A stretch of 64,000 nt of DNA from Egibacteraceae bacterium (GTDB lineage: Bacteria > Actinomycetota > Nitriliruptoria > Euzebyales > Egibacteraceae). The notes beneath the pieces were generated by a model. It saw only the letters and a program-made list of their open reading frames with translations. It was not told the DNA's origin and searched no databases. This document shows, piece by piece, positions 43,481 to 51,963 of this stretch (positions within the stretch are counted from its first letter, which is position 1; each line of letters begins with the position of its first letter). The translations under genes were made by a program, and so were the position numbers. The stretch is from contig DATLGH010000108.1 in assembly GCA_035540635.1 (NCBI GenBank), positions 43,345-107,344 on the forward strand. Reading direction: 5' to 3'.

Positions 43481-44578
43481 TCACGCCGACACCCGCACGA
43501 GGTCGCGGTCGAGGGTGTTGAGCCGCTCGCAGCCGTCGGGGGTGACGACGACGATGTCCTCGATGCGCATGCCGTAGCGGCCGGGCAGGTAGACCCCCGG
43601 TTCGATCGAGAAGGCCATGCCGGGTTCGAGGACGAGGTCGTTGCCGGCGACGATGTAGGGCTCCTCGTGCTCCTCGAGACCTATGCCGTGCCCGGTGCGG
43701 TGGACGAACCACCGGCCGTAGCCGGCCTCCTCGAGCGTGTCGCGCGCGGCGGCGTCGACCGCGGCGGCGGTCACGCCGGGGCCGGCGGCGTCGACCGCTG
43801 CGCGCTGGGCCTCCTCGAGCGCGCGGTGGGCCTGCGCGTAGCCGTCCGGCGCAGCGCCGACCACGTAGTTGCGGGTGCAGTCCGAGCAGTAGCCGCCGAG
43901 CGTCCCGCCGATGTCGACGACCACGGCGTCGCCCTCCTCGAGGATCCGCGCGCCGGTCTCGTGGTGCGGCGACGCCCCGTTGGGCCCGAAGGCCACGATG
44001 ACGAAGTTCACCGCCTCGTGGCCCTCGGCGACGATCCGCTCGGCGATGTCCCGGCCGACCTCGGCCTCCGTGCGTCCCGTTCGCAGGAGCTCGGGCACTG
44101 CCGTGTGGACGCGGTCGATCGCCTGGCCGGCGCGCCGCAGGGCTGCGACCTCCTCGGGGGTCTTGCGCATACGCAGCTCGCGGGTCACCGTCGAGGCGGC
44201 GGTCCACGACGCGCCGGGAAAGGTGGCCTGCAGGCCGAGCAGGAAGGCCGACCACAGCCGGTCGCCGACCGCGAGCCGCGGCGACGGGCCGGACCCGTCA
44301 AGGGCGGCGGAGACGAGACGGTACGGATCGTCGGTCTCGGCGAAGTCGGCGACGGCGACGTCCCCGGGCAGTCCCGCGTCCTCGGCGCGGGGACGCTCGA
44401 GGCGGGGGACGACCAGTGTGTGCCGCCCGTCGGCGCGGGCGACGAGCAGGGTCAGTCGCTCGAGGGGCAGCGCGTGGTAGCCGGTGAGGTAGCGCAGGTC
44501 TGCCCCCGGCCCGAGCAGCAGCGCGTTGACGCCCGCAGCCGCCATGGCCGCCTCCGCCCGGCGCAGGACAGCAGTCAT
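43481..44578 (-). CDS. M24 family Xaa-Pro peptidase
   Basis: Creatinase-fold dimetal aminopeptidase, 365 residues. An N-terminal creatinase-like domain (LLLGPGADLRYLTGYHALPL) is followed by the pita-bread catalytic domain: NGASPHHETGARILEEGDAV, VDIGGTLGGYCSDCTRNYVV (two Asp metal ligands), HRTGHGIGLEEHEEPYI (His), MAFSIEPGVYLPGRYGMRIE (Glu and Glu). All five metal ligands of PepP/PepQ appear present. Probably cytosolic proline-dipeptide turnover. Confidence 0.92.
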   Translation of the reverse strand: MTAVLRRAEAAMAAAGVNALLLGPGADLRYLTGYHALPLERLTLLVARADGRHTLVVPRLERPRAEDAGLPGDVAVADFAETDDPYRLVSAALDGSGPSPRLAVGDRLWSAFLLGLQATFPGASWTAASTVTRELRMRKTPEEVAALRRAGQAIDRVHTAVPELLRTGRTEAEVGRDIAERIVAEGHEAVNFVIVAFGPNGASPHHETGARILEEGDAVVVDIGGTLGGYCSDCTRNYVVGAAPDGYAQAHRALEEAQRAAVDAAGPGVTAAAVDAAARDTLEEAGYGRWFVHRTGHGIGLEEHEEPYIVAGNDLVLEPGMAFSIEPGVYLPGRYGMRIEDIVVVTPDGCERLNTLDRDLVRVSA

Positions 44579-44587
44579 ACGCCGATC

Positions 44588-46405
44588 CTAAGATGTCCCG
44601 CAATCCGGCGTGCACGGTTGTGCCGTCGGGTGGGGCATTCGGGTTCGTCGTCGACTTCGTTCCCGCGTGGTCACCGTGTGGTGGCTCATCGGGGGTTGGG
44701 GTCGGGACCGTTCCGTTTGGGGCGCAGAACCAGCCGTGGCTGGTGGCCGGGTTGCCTCACCCCGACGCTGGGTCGGGGTTGGGGGTGTCGGTTGACGCCC
44801 GCGGGCGCTCTTGCACGCGCCCAGGGTCTGTTCGAGTGCCCACCACGTGCGGCTGTCGGCGAGGAGTCGGCGGGTGAGCCGGTAGTCCACCCGTGCGGTG
44901 GCCGGGTCATCGGGCTCGCCCATGTCGACGCAGGAGGCCAACACCGCCGAGACGGCATCACGCGCACCTGCCAGTCCGCAGGTGGTGCACCGGTGGGTCC
45001 GCTCCGACAGGGTTTGGGGTGACGGTGGCCGCACAGGCAGTGCTGCCGTGGGCGACCACCTCGCCGGCGATGCGTCGGGCGGTGTGGCGCCGTGCGATCG
45101 CCGCGGCGCGGGCGTCGCGGGCGGCCCCACCCCGCCCGCGACGGTAGGAACCCGACAGCCGGTCGTGCCGGTAGGTCCGCTCCGGGCGACCGTCACCCCG
45201 GGCTTCCTCGGGCCGGCGGGGGCGTGCTGCTTGGGCGGCAGTGCGGCGTCGGCCCGCCGCTTGGCGGCCTGCTCCTGCCGGGCGGATGGATGGTAGGCGT
45301 CGGGGTTGGTGTTGCGTCGGGAGCGGTCCAGTGCCTTGTGCCGCCGCCGCTGTTTGGCCCGGCGACGCTGTTCGCGCTCCTGCTCGTCGGCAGTGCGCTG
45401 GATGGTGGTGATGCGCAGGTCGGCACCGTCGACATGGGAGGCGATGGTGACGTTGGACACGTTGACATCGCAACCGCCACGACGCCCCGCCGTCGCGGCT
45501 GGCGTCTGTTCCCGCCGCTGGCGGGTGGTGTCGCAGACGTACCCCTCGACCAGGCACAGCAGGTGGGCCTGATAGGCCCAGCCGCCCGGCGCGCCCGGGT
45601 CGCGGTGGCGGACCAGGTCGATGTTGTGCCACCGCGACGAACCCGCCAGATGGTGTTCGAGGTGGGCCTGGGCCGACCAGGCGGACCGGCAGCACAACAG
45701 TGGCATCGCCGATGCCGGTGATCACGACCTGCAACGGACCGTCGTAGGCCCACCAGGGCGTGTCGGGATCGGCGGCGGCGGGTGTGGCGGCCGGCTGTTG
45801 GTGCCGCCAGCCATCGGATCGCATCGTCTGGCGGGTGGCGGTGAGGGTGCCGTGCAGCCGGAACGTCTCCCACTTGTTGGACGTGGTGTGGGAGCGGGCC
45901 CGACCCGGGATCCGGGTGAAGTCCCACCACGAGGTGATCCGCGGCCTGCCCGGCCGCTTGCCCGACCTGTCGGGGTGCAGGTGCCGGCGGACGGGCTCCC
46001 ACACGGTGTCGGCCGATGCAGCCCCAGCGCCTTGGAACACCAGCGCCCCAGATGCGGCGCGGCATCCAGATGCTGCTGGGCGGCAGCCTCCAGACCCTTC
46101 CTGGACAGACCCAGCCGTTTGCGTACCGACTTGGGGTCCCGCGCCCGCTCGTGCTGGGCGGCCCAGTAGGCGTCGATCCGGCTGCGGGCGTCACACTGCA
46201 CCGCCCGGCGCACCTGGAACGCCGCCGAGTACAGCTGCTCGACCCGTCGGCGCATCACCGGATCCGAGGTGTCCACCGACAGTCGGATCACCGACTTGGG
46301 CATGCCGGGGGCCGACCAGTTGCCCTGCGGATTCCTGGTCGGCCCCCGCGTCGGCCTGGCCACAGTCGATGTCACACCGTCACTGGCATGGGAGAGGTGT
46401 GACAT
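44588..46405 (-). pseudogene. Decayed TnpB-type (IS200/IS605/IS1341 OrfB) transposon gene
   Basis: Reading leftward, pieces of one TnpB-like protein appear in changing frames. N-terminus MPKSVIRLSVDTSDPVMRRR (ATG 46303; frame open to 46405) runs to KALGLH, then WEPVRRHLHPDRSGKRPGRP to DGPLQVVITGIGDATVVLPV, then the RuvC-I block GGCDVNVSNVTIASHVDGAD with the first catalytic Asp, then AIARRHTARRIAGEVVAHGS. The RuvC glutamate block and first zinc CxxC pair are missing. The C-terminal zinc part LSERTHRCTTCGLAGARDAV and DPATARVDYRLTRRLLADS is still present. At least three frameshifts and one deletion, so it is inactive. No TnpA is present and the ends are not definable by eye. Confidence 0.8.
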
Positions 46406-46544
46406 CCGGAGATCAAGCGGCTCATCGTCTCACCGGCCTCACCCCGCTGGCCATCACCCAAAGTCGCTAGGCCGCGACAGCGGCGCCCAGCGACGCTGTG
46501 TCGAGCACGCCCGGGTGCGACGGGGACGGCGGGTGGGCGGGACC

Positions 46545-46550
46545 TACACT
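46545..46550 (+). promoter_or_regulatory. -10 element of a leaderless glpD transcript
   Basis: TACACT (TANNNT type) ends 6 bases before ATG 46557, so the first transcribed base would be at or next to the A of the start codon. No ribosome-binding site is present. Leaderless mRNAs are common in actinobacteria. Confidence 0.55.
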
Positions 46551-46556
46551 GCGTGG

Positions 46557-48248
46557 ATGTTCCCGCGCTTCTCCGCCGCCCTGCGGGAGGACAACCTCGA
46601 CCGTCTCGGCGACTGCCGCTACGACGTACTCGTCGTGGGCGGGGGGATCACCGGCGCGGGCATCGCCCTGGACGCCGCCGCGCGCGGCCTCGACGTCGCC
46701 CTCGTCGAGCGCGACGACCTCGGCTCGGGCACGTCGTCGCGCTCATCGAGCCTCGTGCACGGCGGCCTGCGCTACCTCGCCCAGGCGATGTTCGGCCTGA
46801 CCCGCGAGAGCGCCGTGGAGCGCGACCTGCTCCGCCGCCTCGCGCCGCACCTCGTCCGGCCGCTCCCCTTCGTCGTGCCCGACGCGGGGGGGCGGCGCAA
46901 CGTCGCCCTCACCGGCCTGGGGATGTGGATCTACGACGGGCTCGCGTCGTTCCGCAACGTCGCCCGCCACCGGCGGCTGTCGCCCACCGAGCTCGTCGAC
47001 CGCATCCCCGGGCTCGTGGCCGGCGTCGGCAACGCCGGCTACGAGTACCACGACTGCCGGACCGACGACGCCCGGCTCGTCCTCCAGGTCGCGCGCACGG
47101 CCCACCGACTCGGTGCGGTCGTCGTGCCCCGCGGGGAGGTCGTCGAGCTGCGGGAGGCGCGCGGACGGGTGACGGGGGCGACCGTGCAGGACCGCGTCGG
47201 CGGGCGGGAGGTCGCCGTGCGCGCCCGCGTGACGGTGTCGGCGACGGGCGTGTGGGCCGACGAGGTCCGCGCGCTCGCGGGCGACCCCGGCCCGCCGGTG
47301 CTCACCCCGTCGAAGGGGGTGCATCTCGTCTTCCCCGCCCGCGACGTGCGCGTGGCCGCGGCGGCGCTCGTGCCCTCCGCGGCCGACGACGGGCGCATGG
47401 TCTTCGTCCTGCCGTGGGACGGCGAGGTCGTCGTCGGCACCACCGACGACGGCTACGAGGGCCCCCTCGACATGCCGACGGTCGAGCAGGCCGACGCCGG
47501 CTACCTCTGCGCGGCCGTGAACCGGGCGTTCGGCACCGACCTGCGGCCCTTCGACGCGGTCGGGGCATGGGCGGGGCTGCGGCCCCTGCTCGCGTCCGAG
47601 GCGCACCTGCCGATGGACTCCGAGACCTTGTCGCGGCGCCACGCCATCTTCGACGAGCCCGACGGTCTCCTCACGATCACCGGCGGCAAGCTCACGACGT
47701 ACCGCTCGATGGCGGCGGAGGTCGTCGACCGTGTGGTGGCAACCATCGGCGGCTCCGCCGCACGCGTGCGCAGCCGGACCGACCGCGTCCCGCTCGGGCT
47801 GCGCGGCGGGCTTGCCGAGACGGTCGCGCGGACCGCGGGGGTGTGCGCCGAGCTCGGTCTGGACCCGGCGCTGTCCGCACCGCTCGTCGACCGCCACGGC
47901 GACGAGGCGGTCGAGGTCGTCGAGCTCGCCGCCGCCGTGCCCGGCGGGTCCGAGCCCCTCGTCGCGGGCCTGCCCTACCTGCGCGCCGAGGCGCGCTGGG
48001 CGGTCGAGCAGGAGATGGCGTCGACCGTCGAGGACGTGCTCGCCCGGCGGACGCGGGTGGCCATCCGGGACGCCGCCGCGGGCGGGCCGGCCGTCGCGGA
48101 GGTCGCCGACGTCCTCGCCGGCGCGCTCGGCTGGTCGCCGCACCAGGCAGCGGCGAGCGCCGACGCCTACCGTCGCCGGGTCGCTGGCGAGCGGGGGGTC
48201 GTGCCTCTGGCCCACCCCGCGTCGGCCGACGCGCTGACGCGCGGGTAG
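46557..48248 (+). CDS. glpD: Glycerol-3-phosphate dehydrogenase (FAD, aerobic type)
   Basis: Membrane-associated flavoprotein oxidising sn-glycerol-3-phosphate to dihydroxyacetone phosphate with electrons to quinone. 563 residues. FAD Rossmann motif VLVVGGGITGAGIALDAAAR, SGTSSRSSSLVHGGLRYLAQ, LPWDGEVVVGTTDDGYEGPL, LLTITGGKLTTYRSMAAEVV and the C-terminal DAO_C domain with RAEARWAVEQEMASTVEDVL and RRTRVAIRDA. ATG 46557 has no ribosome site but a fitting -10 directly upstream. It heads the glycerolipid block and converges on the DAG kinase gene 16 bases away. Confidence 0.96.
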   Translation: MFPRFSAALREDNLDRLGDCRYDVLVVGGGITGAGIALDAAARGLDVALVERDDLGSGTSSRSSSLVHGGLRYLAQAMFGLTRESAVERDLLRRLAPHLVRPLPFVVPDAGGRRNVALTGLGMWIYDGLASFRNVARHRRLSPTELVDRIPGLVAGVGNAGYEYHDCRTDDARLVLQVARTAHRLGAVVVPRGEVVELREARGRVTGATVQDRVGGREVAVRARVTVSATGVWADEVRALAGDPGPPVLTPSKGVHLVFPARDVRVAAAALVPSAADDGRMVFVLPWDGEVVVGTTDDGYEGPLDMPTVEQADAGYLCAAVNRAFGTDLRPFDAVGAWAGLRPLLASEAHLPMDSETLSRRHAIFDEPDGLLTITGGKLTTYRSMAAEVVDRVVATIGGSAARVRSRTDRVPLGLRGGLAETVARTAGVCAELGLDPALSAPLVDRHGDEAVEVVELAAAVPGGSEPLVAGLPYLRAEARWAVEQEMASTVEDVLARRTRVAIRDAAAGGPAVAEVADVLAGALGWSPHQAAASADAYRRRVAGERGVVPLAHPASADALTRG

Positions 48249-48263
48249 GCGGGCCCGGCGGCT

Positions 48264-49217
48264 TCAGATCTTCAGCTTGACCGCCCGGTGCAGCAGCGAG
48301 AACCGGGCAGGGGTCGTGCCGAGGAGCTCGCCGTCCGCCTCGACGAGCAGGCGCTTCGGCGGGGCGATCGCCACGCTTGGCGCCATGCGCTCGACGATCT
48401 CGGGGTGGGGCAGGTGCTCACCCCGGAACATCTTCGAGGTGAGCAGGAACACCTGGCTGCGCTGCCCCGTGAAGACGAGGACGTTGAAGCGGTTGTCGTC
48501 AGGCAGGGCGCGGGGGGCGACCTTCATGCCGCCGCCGAAGAACTGCCCGTTCGCGACGACGAGCTCGACGACCCCGAGGGTCTTCTCCTCCTTGCCGATC
48601 GTGACGGGCGTCTCCTGGCGCTCGAGCGCGGCGATCGCGCCCCAGGCAGCGAACAGGTAGCGCGCCCGGCCGAGGAAGCGCGGCATCCGCGCTGCCCGCC
48701 GCACCACCTCGGCGCCGTAGCCCACCTCGGCGATGTTCACGAAGACCCGCGACTGCGGGTTGCCGTCGGAGCCGACGAAGTGCACGACCCCGATGTCGAC
48801 CGGCATGACGTTGGCCGTCGCGAAGCGCCGGGCGAGGACCTCCGGCTTGCGGTCGAGGCCGAACGTGCGGGCGAAGTCCGAACCCGACCCGGCGGCGGCC
48901 ACGGCGAGGACCGCCTCGCGGTCGACCGGTCGCGGCTCGAGCGCGGCGCCCGGCGACGGGCGGGTCCACTCCACCATGCCGTTCACGACCTCGTGGACGG
49001 TGCCGTCGCCGCCGACCGCGCAGAGGTAGCGCACGCCCTCGGCGAGGGCCTCACGGGCCGCGCGCGTCGCATGACCCGTCGCCGTCGTCTCGACGACGTC
49101 GAAGTCCACCCCCTGCTCGGACAGGCCCCGGCTCAGCGTCTCGAGCGCCCCGGCCACCGTGCCACGGCCCGCACGGGGGTTGGCGATGAGGCGCAGCCGA
49201 CCGAACGGGGTGGTCAC
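48264..49217 (-). CDS. Diacylglycerol kinase family lipid kinase
   Basis: DAGK_cat fold, 317 residues from GTG 49217. ANPRAGRGTVAGALETLSRG, the nucleotide motif VGGDGTVHEVVNG (68-80), AAAGSGSDFARTFGLDRKP, and C-terminal GGGMKVAPRALPDDNRFNV and VEADGELLGTTPARFSLLHR are all family marks of the YegS/DgkB type. It phosphorylates diacylglycerol (or another lipid alcohol) to feed phosphatidic acid back into lipid synthesis. Third gene of a leftward set with the Fe-S protein and the flavoprotein; the order glpD / flavoprotein / DAG kinase recalls M. tuberculosis Rv2249c-Rv2252. Confidence 0.92.
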   Translation of the reverse strand: MTTPFGRLRLIANPRAGRGTVAGALETLSRGLSEQGVDFDVVETTATGHATRAAREALAEGVRYLCAVGGDGTVHEVVNGMVEWTRPSPGAALEPRPVDREAVLAVAAAGSGSDFARTFGLDRKPEVLARRFATANVMPVDIGVVHFVGSDGNPQSRVFVNIAEVGYGAEVVRRAARMPRFLGRARYLFAAWGAIAALERQETPVTIGKEEKTLGVVELVVANGQFFGGGMKVAPRALPDDNRFNVLVFTGQRSQVFLLTSKMFRGEHLPHPEIVERMAPSVAIAPPKRLLVEADGELLGTTPARFSLLHRAVKLKI

Positions 49218-49278
49218 CGCCGGCGCCGCCGCGCGGGGCCCGCCGGTCGCCGGCCGGACGTGGGTGCTCCAGCCTGGG

Positions 49279-50340
49279 TCATAGACGCCCCGCGGGGAGG
49301 AGGCCGGCCAGCCAGCCGGACAGGTCATGGGCGTCGAGGCCGGCGCGTCGCAGCCGGTCGGCCGCCGTCGGGCATGCGGTGACGACCGTCGCCGCACCGT
49401 CGAGCGCGCAGCGCAGGTCGGCGGCGCGGGCGGCGAGGATGGCCCCCGCGGCCGGGGGGTCGACCTCCGCGTAGCCCATGCCACCGCCGGTGCACCGCGC
49501 GTGCTCGCGGGTGTGGGCGGGCTCGACCACCTCGGCGCCCGTGGCGACGAGCAGCGCGCGGGGTTCCTGGTAGGCGGCCATGCCGCGACCGAGCCAGCAC
49601 GGGTCGTGCCAGGCGACCCGGCGCCCCGTCGCGGTCGGCCGTAGGCAGGGGCCGAGCCGGTCGAGCAGATCGGCGAGGAAGACGGGCAGGGCGACGACAC
49701 GGTCGTCGGCGTGGTCGGTGCGCAGCAACCGCGCGCAGTGCGGGTCAGCGACGACGACCCTGTCCGCGCCGGCGAGGTGACCGGCGAGCTGCGCGGCCTC
49801 CCCCAGACCCCGTTCGGCGAGGCCGACGTCGATGCTGCGGGCGCCGCAGCAGGTGGGCTCGCGCACGACGTCGTAGGGCTCGTCCACGGCGGCGAGGAGG
49901 GCCGCGACGGCGGCGCCGTCCGCTGAGCGGCACCCGGGGTACACGACGGTCCCCGCGCCCCGCGTCGCGCCGGCGACGAGCTCCTCGGCGGGCGTGCGGG
50001 CACGGCCGGCAGCCGCGTCGACGCCGGGGGGCGCCAGTCCGGCGGCGACGACCTCGGCGCGCGCGGCGCGCACGTGGGTCGGCAGGTCGAGCCCCGGCAG
50101 GCACACGCCCCCACACGCGCGGCACCCGGTGCAGCCGTACACCGCCGCGGCGGTCGCCCCGTTCACCGCACCTGCCTGCGCCGCCGCGGCGATGGCGCGG
50201 TTGATCCCCCAGGGGGTCACCGACTCCTTGCCCGTGGCGGTGGCGACCGGACAGGCGAAGCGGCACAGCTTCGCGTTGTAGGAGCAGTGCTCCGCGGCGG
50301 CGCGCACGTCGGCGATCGTGGGCAGGTGCGGAGGGGTCAC
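49279..50340 (-). CDS. (Fe-S)-binding CCG-domain protein (GlpC/HdrD-like)
   Basis: 353 residues. Two 4Fe-4S cluster motifs at the N-terminus: C19, C26 and C30-P (HCSYNAKLCRFACPVATA) and C70-x2-C73-x2-C76-x3-C80-LPG (YGCTGCRACGGVCLPG). Two CCG-type segments follow (EPTCCGARSIDVGLAERG; WHDPCWLGRG with ARCTGGGMGYAEVDPP). This is the electron-transfer subunit architecture of GlpC, GlcF and heterodisulfide reductase. GTG 50340 overlaps the flavoprotein stop (GTGA), so the two proteins are made together and probably form a complex passing electrons from the flavin. Confidence 0.9.
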   Translation of the reverse strand: MTPPHLPTIADVRAAAEHCSYNAKLCRFACPVATATGKESVTPWGINRAIAAAAQAGAVNGATAAAVYGCTGCRACGGVCLPGLDLPTHVRAARAEVVAAGLAPPGVDAAAGRARTPAEELVAGATRGAGTVVYPGCRSADGAAVAALLAAVDEPYDVVREPTCCGARSIDVGLAERGLGEAAQLAGHLAGADRVVVADPHCARLLRTDHADDRVVALPVFLADLLDRLGPCLRPTATGRRVAWHDPCWLGRGMAAYQEPRALLVATGAEVVEPAHTREHARCTGGGMGYAEVDPPAAGAILAARAADLRCALDGAATVVTACPTAADRLRRAGLDAHDLSGWLAGLLPAGRL

Positions 50341-51821
50341 GCGGGCACCTCCGGCGCGAGCCCGAGCTTGCCGGGGTTCGCGATGCCCGCCGGGTCGAGC
50401 GCCGCCTTGACCTGGCGGAGCATCGCCATCCCGCCGGCGCCGAGCTCCGCCGCGAGCCACGGCGCGCGCAGGACACCGACGCCGTGGTGGTGGCTGATGG
50501 TCGCGCCGGCGGCCACGGTGGCGTCGAGGGCGCCGGCCCAGGCGGCGTCGTAGCGTTCACACACGCGAACCTCGGCCTCTCCCAGCCCTCCGCCGTCGTG
50601 CCCGGCCGCCGCGGCGGCGGCTCCTCCCGCGGCGCCGAACGTGAAGTAGAGCGCCGCCCCGTCGGGGTAGGCGTGGCTCGCGTGGCAGAGAACGAGGTCC
50701 ATGTGCGCGCCGAGCGCGGAGCGGACCGCCTCGTAGGTGGGCTGCAGGCGTCCCCACGGGGCGGCGACCTCGCAGGTGTCCACGGCGACCGCGTCGCCGA
50801 AGACGCCCCCAGGCTTGATGATGTCCGCGAGGCGGTAGCTCACGTCGTAGCGGTGCGCGTGCCACCGGCGCGCCGGCCCCTCGCCGAGGTCCGTGCCGCC
50901 GTGCGCGGCGACCGTCTCGCGCACCGCCCGGTCCTCGAGCGCTACGAGCTCCGACCAGCCCTCGCAGACCGCGACGAGCAGGCAGCCCTCGGCGGTCTCG
51001 TCGGCGTGGTTCGCCCGCGTCTCGGTGTCGTCGTACAGGCGCAGCACCGCCGGGCGCAGCCCCCGGCGGAGCAGCGCGCGGAGCACCGCGAGGCCCGCCG
51101 GAAACGAAGGGAGCGCGTAGCCGGCGAACGCCATCACCTCGGGCTTGGGGTGGACGCGCAGGGTCAGCTCGGTGAGCAGACCGAGCGTGCCCTCGGCGCC
51201 GAGCAGCAGGCCGGTGAGGTCGGGGCCGGCCGCAGACGCGGGCTGGGCCCGGCGGCGCACGACGCTGCCGTCGGGCAGGACCGCCTCCACACCGGCCACC
51301 ATCGCGGGGAAGGTGCCGTACTTCGTCGACAGCTGCCCGGCGGAGCGCGCCGCGGCGAACCCGCCGACGCTCGACAGGGTGATCGAGCTCGGGAAGTGCC
51401 CGAGGGTCCACCCCCGCGGCCCGAGCCACTCCTCGAGGTTCTGGCCGATGACCCCGGGCTGGACGACGACGTGACCCGACAGCTCGTCGAGCCCGACGAT
51501 GCGGTTCATGCGCTTCGTGTCGACCGCCACGCACCCGGGCACCGGCGCGGCGCCGCCGACCACGCCGCCCCCGCCACCGAACGGGACGAGCGCCACGTGG
51601 CGCCGCGACGCCCAGCGGTAGAGCGCCGCGGCCTCCTCCGTGTGCACCGGCCACACGACGGCGGCCGGCCGCGGCAGGTCCTCCCCCGCGCGCTCGCGCA
51701 TCATGAGCCGCGGCCAGCAGTCACGGGCATGCGCGGCGAGCTCGCCCGGCTCGGTGCTCACCTGCCCCGGACCGACCAGCCCGGCGAGCTCGGCGAGGAG
51801 CCCAGCCTCGAGGGTCCACAT
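50337..51821 (-). CDS. FAD-binding oxidase, alkyl-DHAP-synthase-like
   Basis: VAO-type flavoprotein, 494 residues. FAD_binding_4 domain with VPFGGGGGVVGGA and SVGGFAAARSAGQLSTKYGT; FAD_oxidase_C domain ending in SHHHGVGVLRAPWL with three histidines (444-446), the motif characteristic of alkyldihydroxyacetonephosphate synthases, and DPAGIANPGKLGL. Mycobacterial relatives (AgpS, Rv2251) are annotated in this group. Either ether-lipid formation or oxidation of a glycerol-phosphate-like alcohol is possible; coupling to an Fe-S protein favours a true redox reaction. The start ATG 51821 is well defined. Confidence 0.88.
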   Translation of the reverse strand: MWTLEAGLLAELAGLVGPGQVSTEPGELAAHARDCWPRLMMRERAGEDLPRPAAVVWPVHTEEAAALYRWASRRHVALVPFGGGGGVVGGAAPVPGCVAVDTKRMNRIVGLDELSGHVVVQPGVIGQNLEEWLGPRGWTLGHFPSSITLSSVGGFAAARSAGQLSTKYGTFPAMVAGVEAVLPDGSVVRRRAQPASAAGPDLTGLLLGAEGTLGLLTELTLRVHPKPEVMAFAGYALPSFPAGLAVLRALLRRGLRPAVLRLYDDTETRANHADETAEGCLLVAVCEGWSELVALEDRAVRETVAAHGGTDLGEGPARRWHAHRYDVSYRLADIIKPGGVFGDAVAVDTCEVAAPWGRLQPTYEAVRSALGAHMDLVLCHASHAYPDGAALYFTFGAAGGAAAAAAGHDGGGLGEAEVRVCERYDAAWAGALDATVAAGATISHHHGVGVLRAPWLAAELGAGGMAMLRQVKAALDPAGIANPGKLGLAPEVPA

Positions 51822-51963
51822 GCCGTGATGCTACCGGCCGCCTCCACCACCCCCCGACGGGGCGCTCGTGGTCTCTAGATGTGGGATACATCTATTGCAG
51901 GGGGCCACCGGCCGGGTGAACATGCCCGCAGCGGGAATCGTCATCTACTGGGGGGAGCCCACC

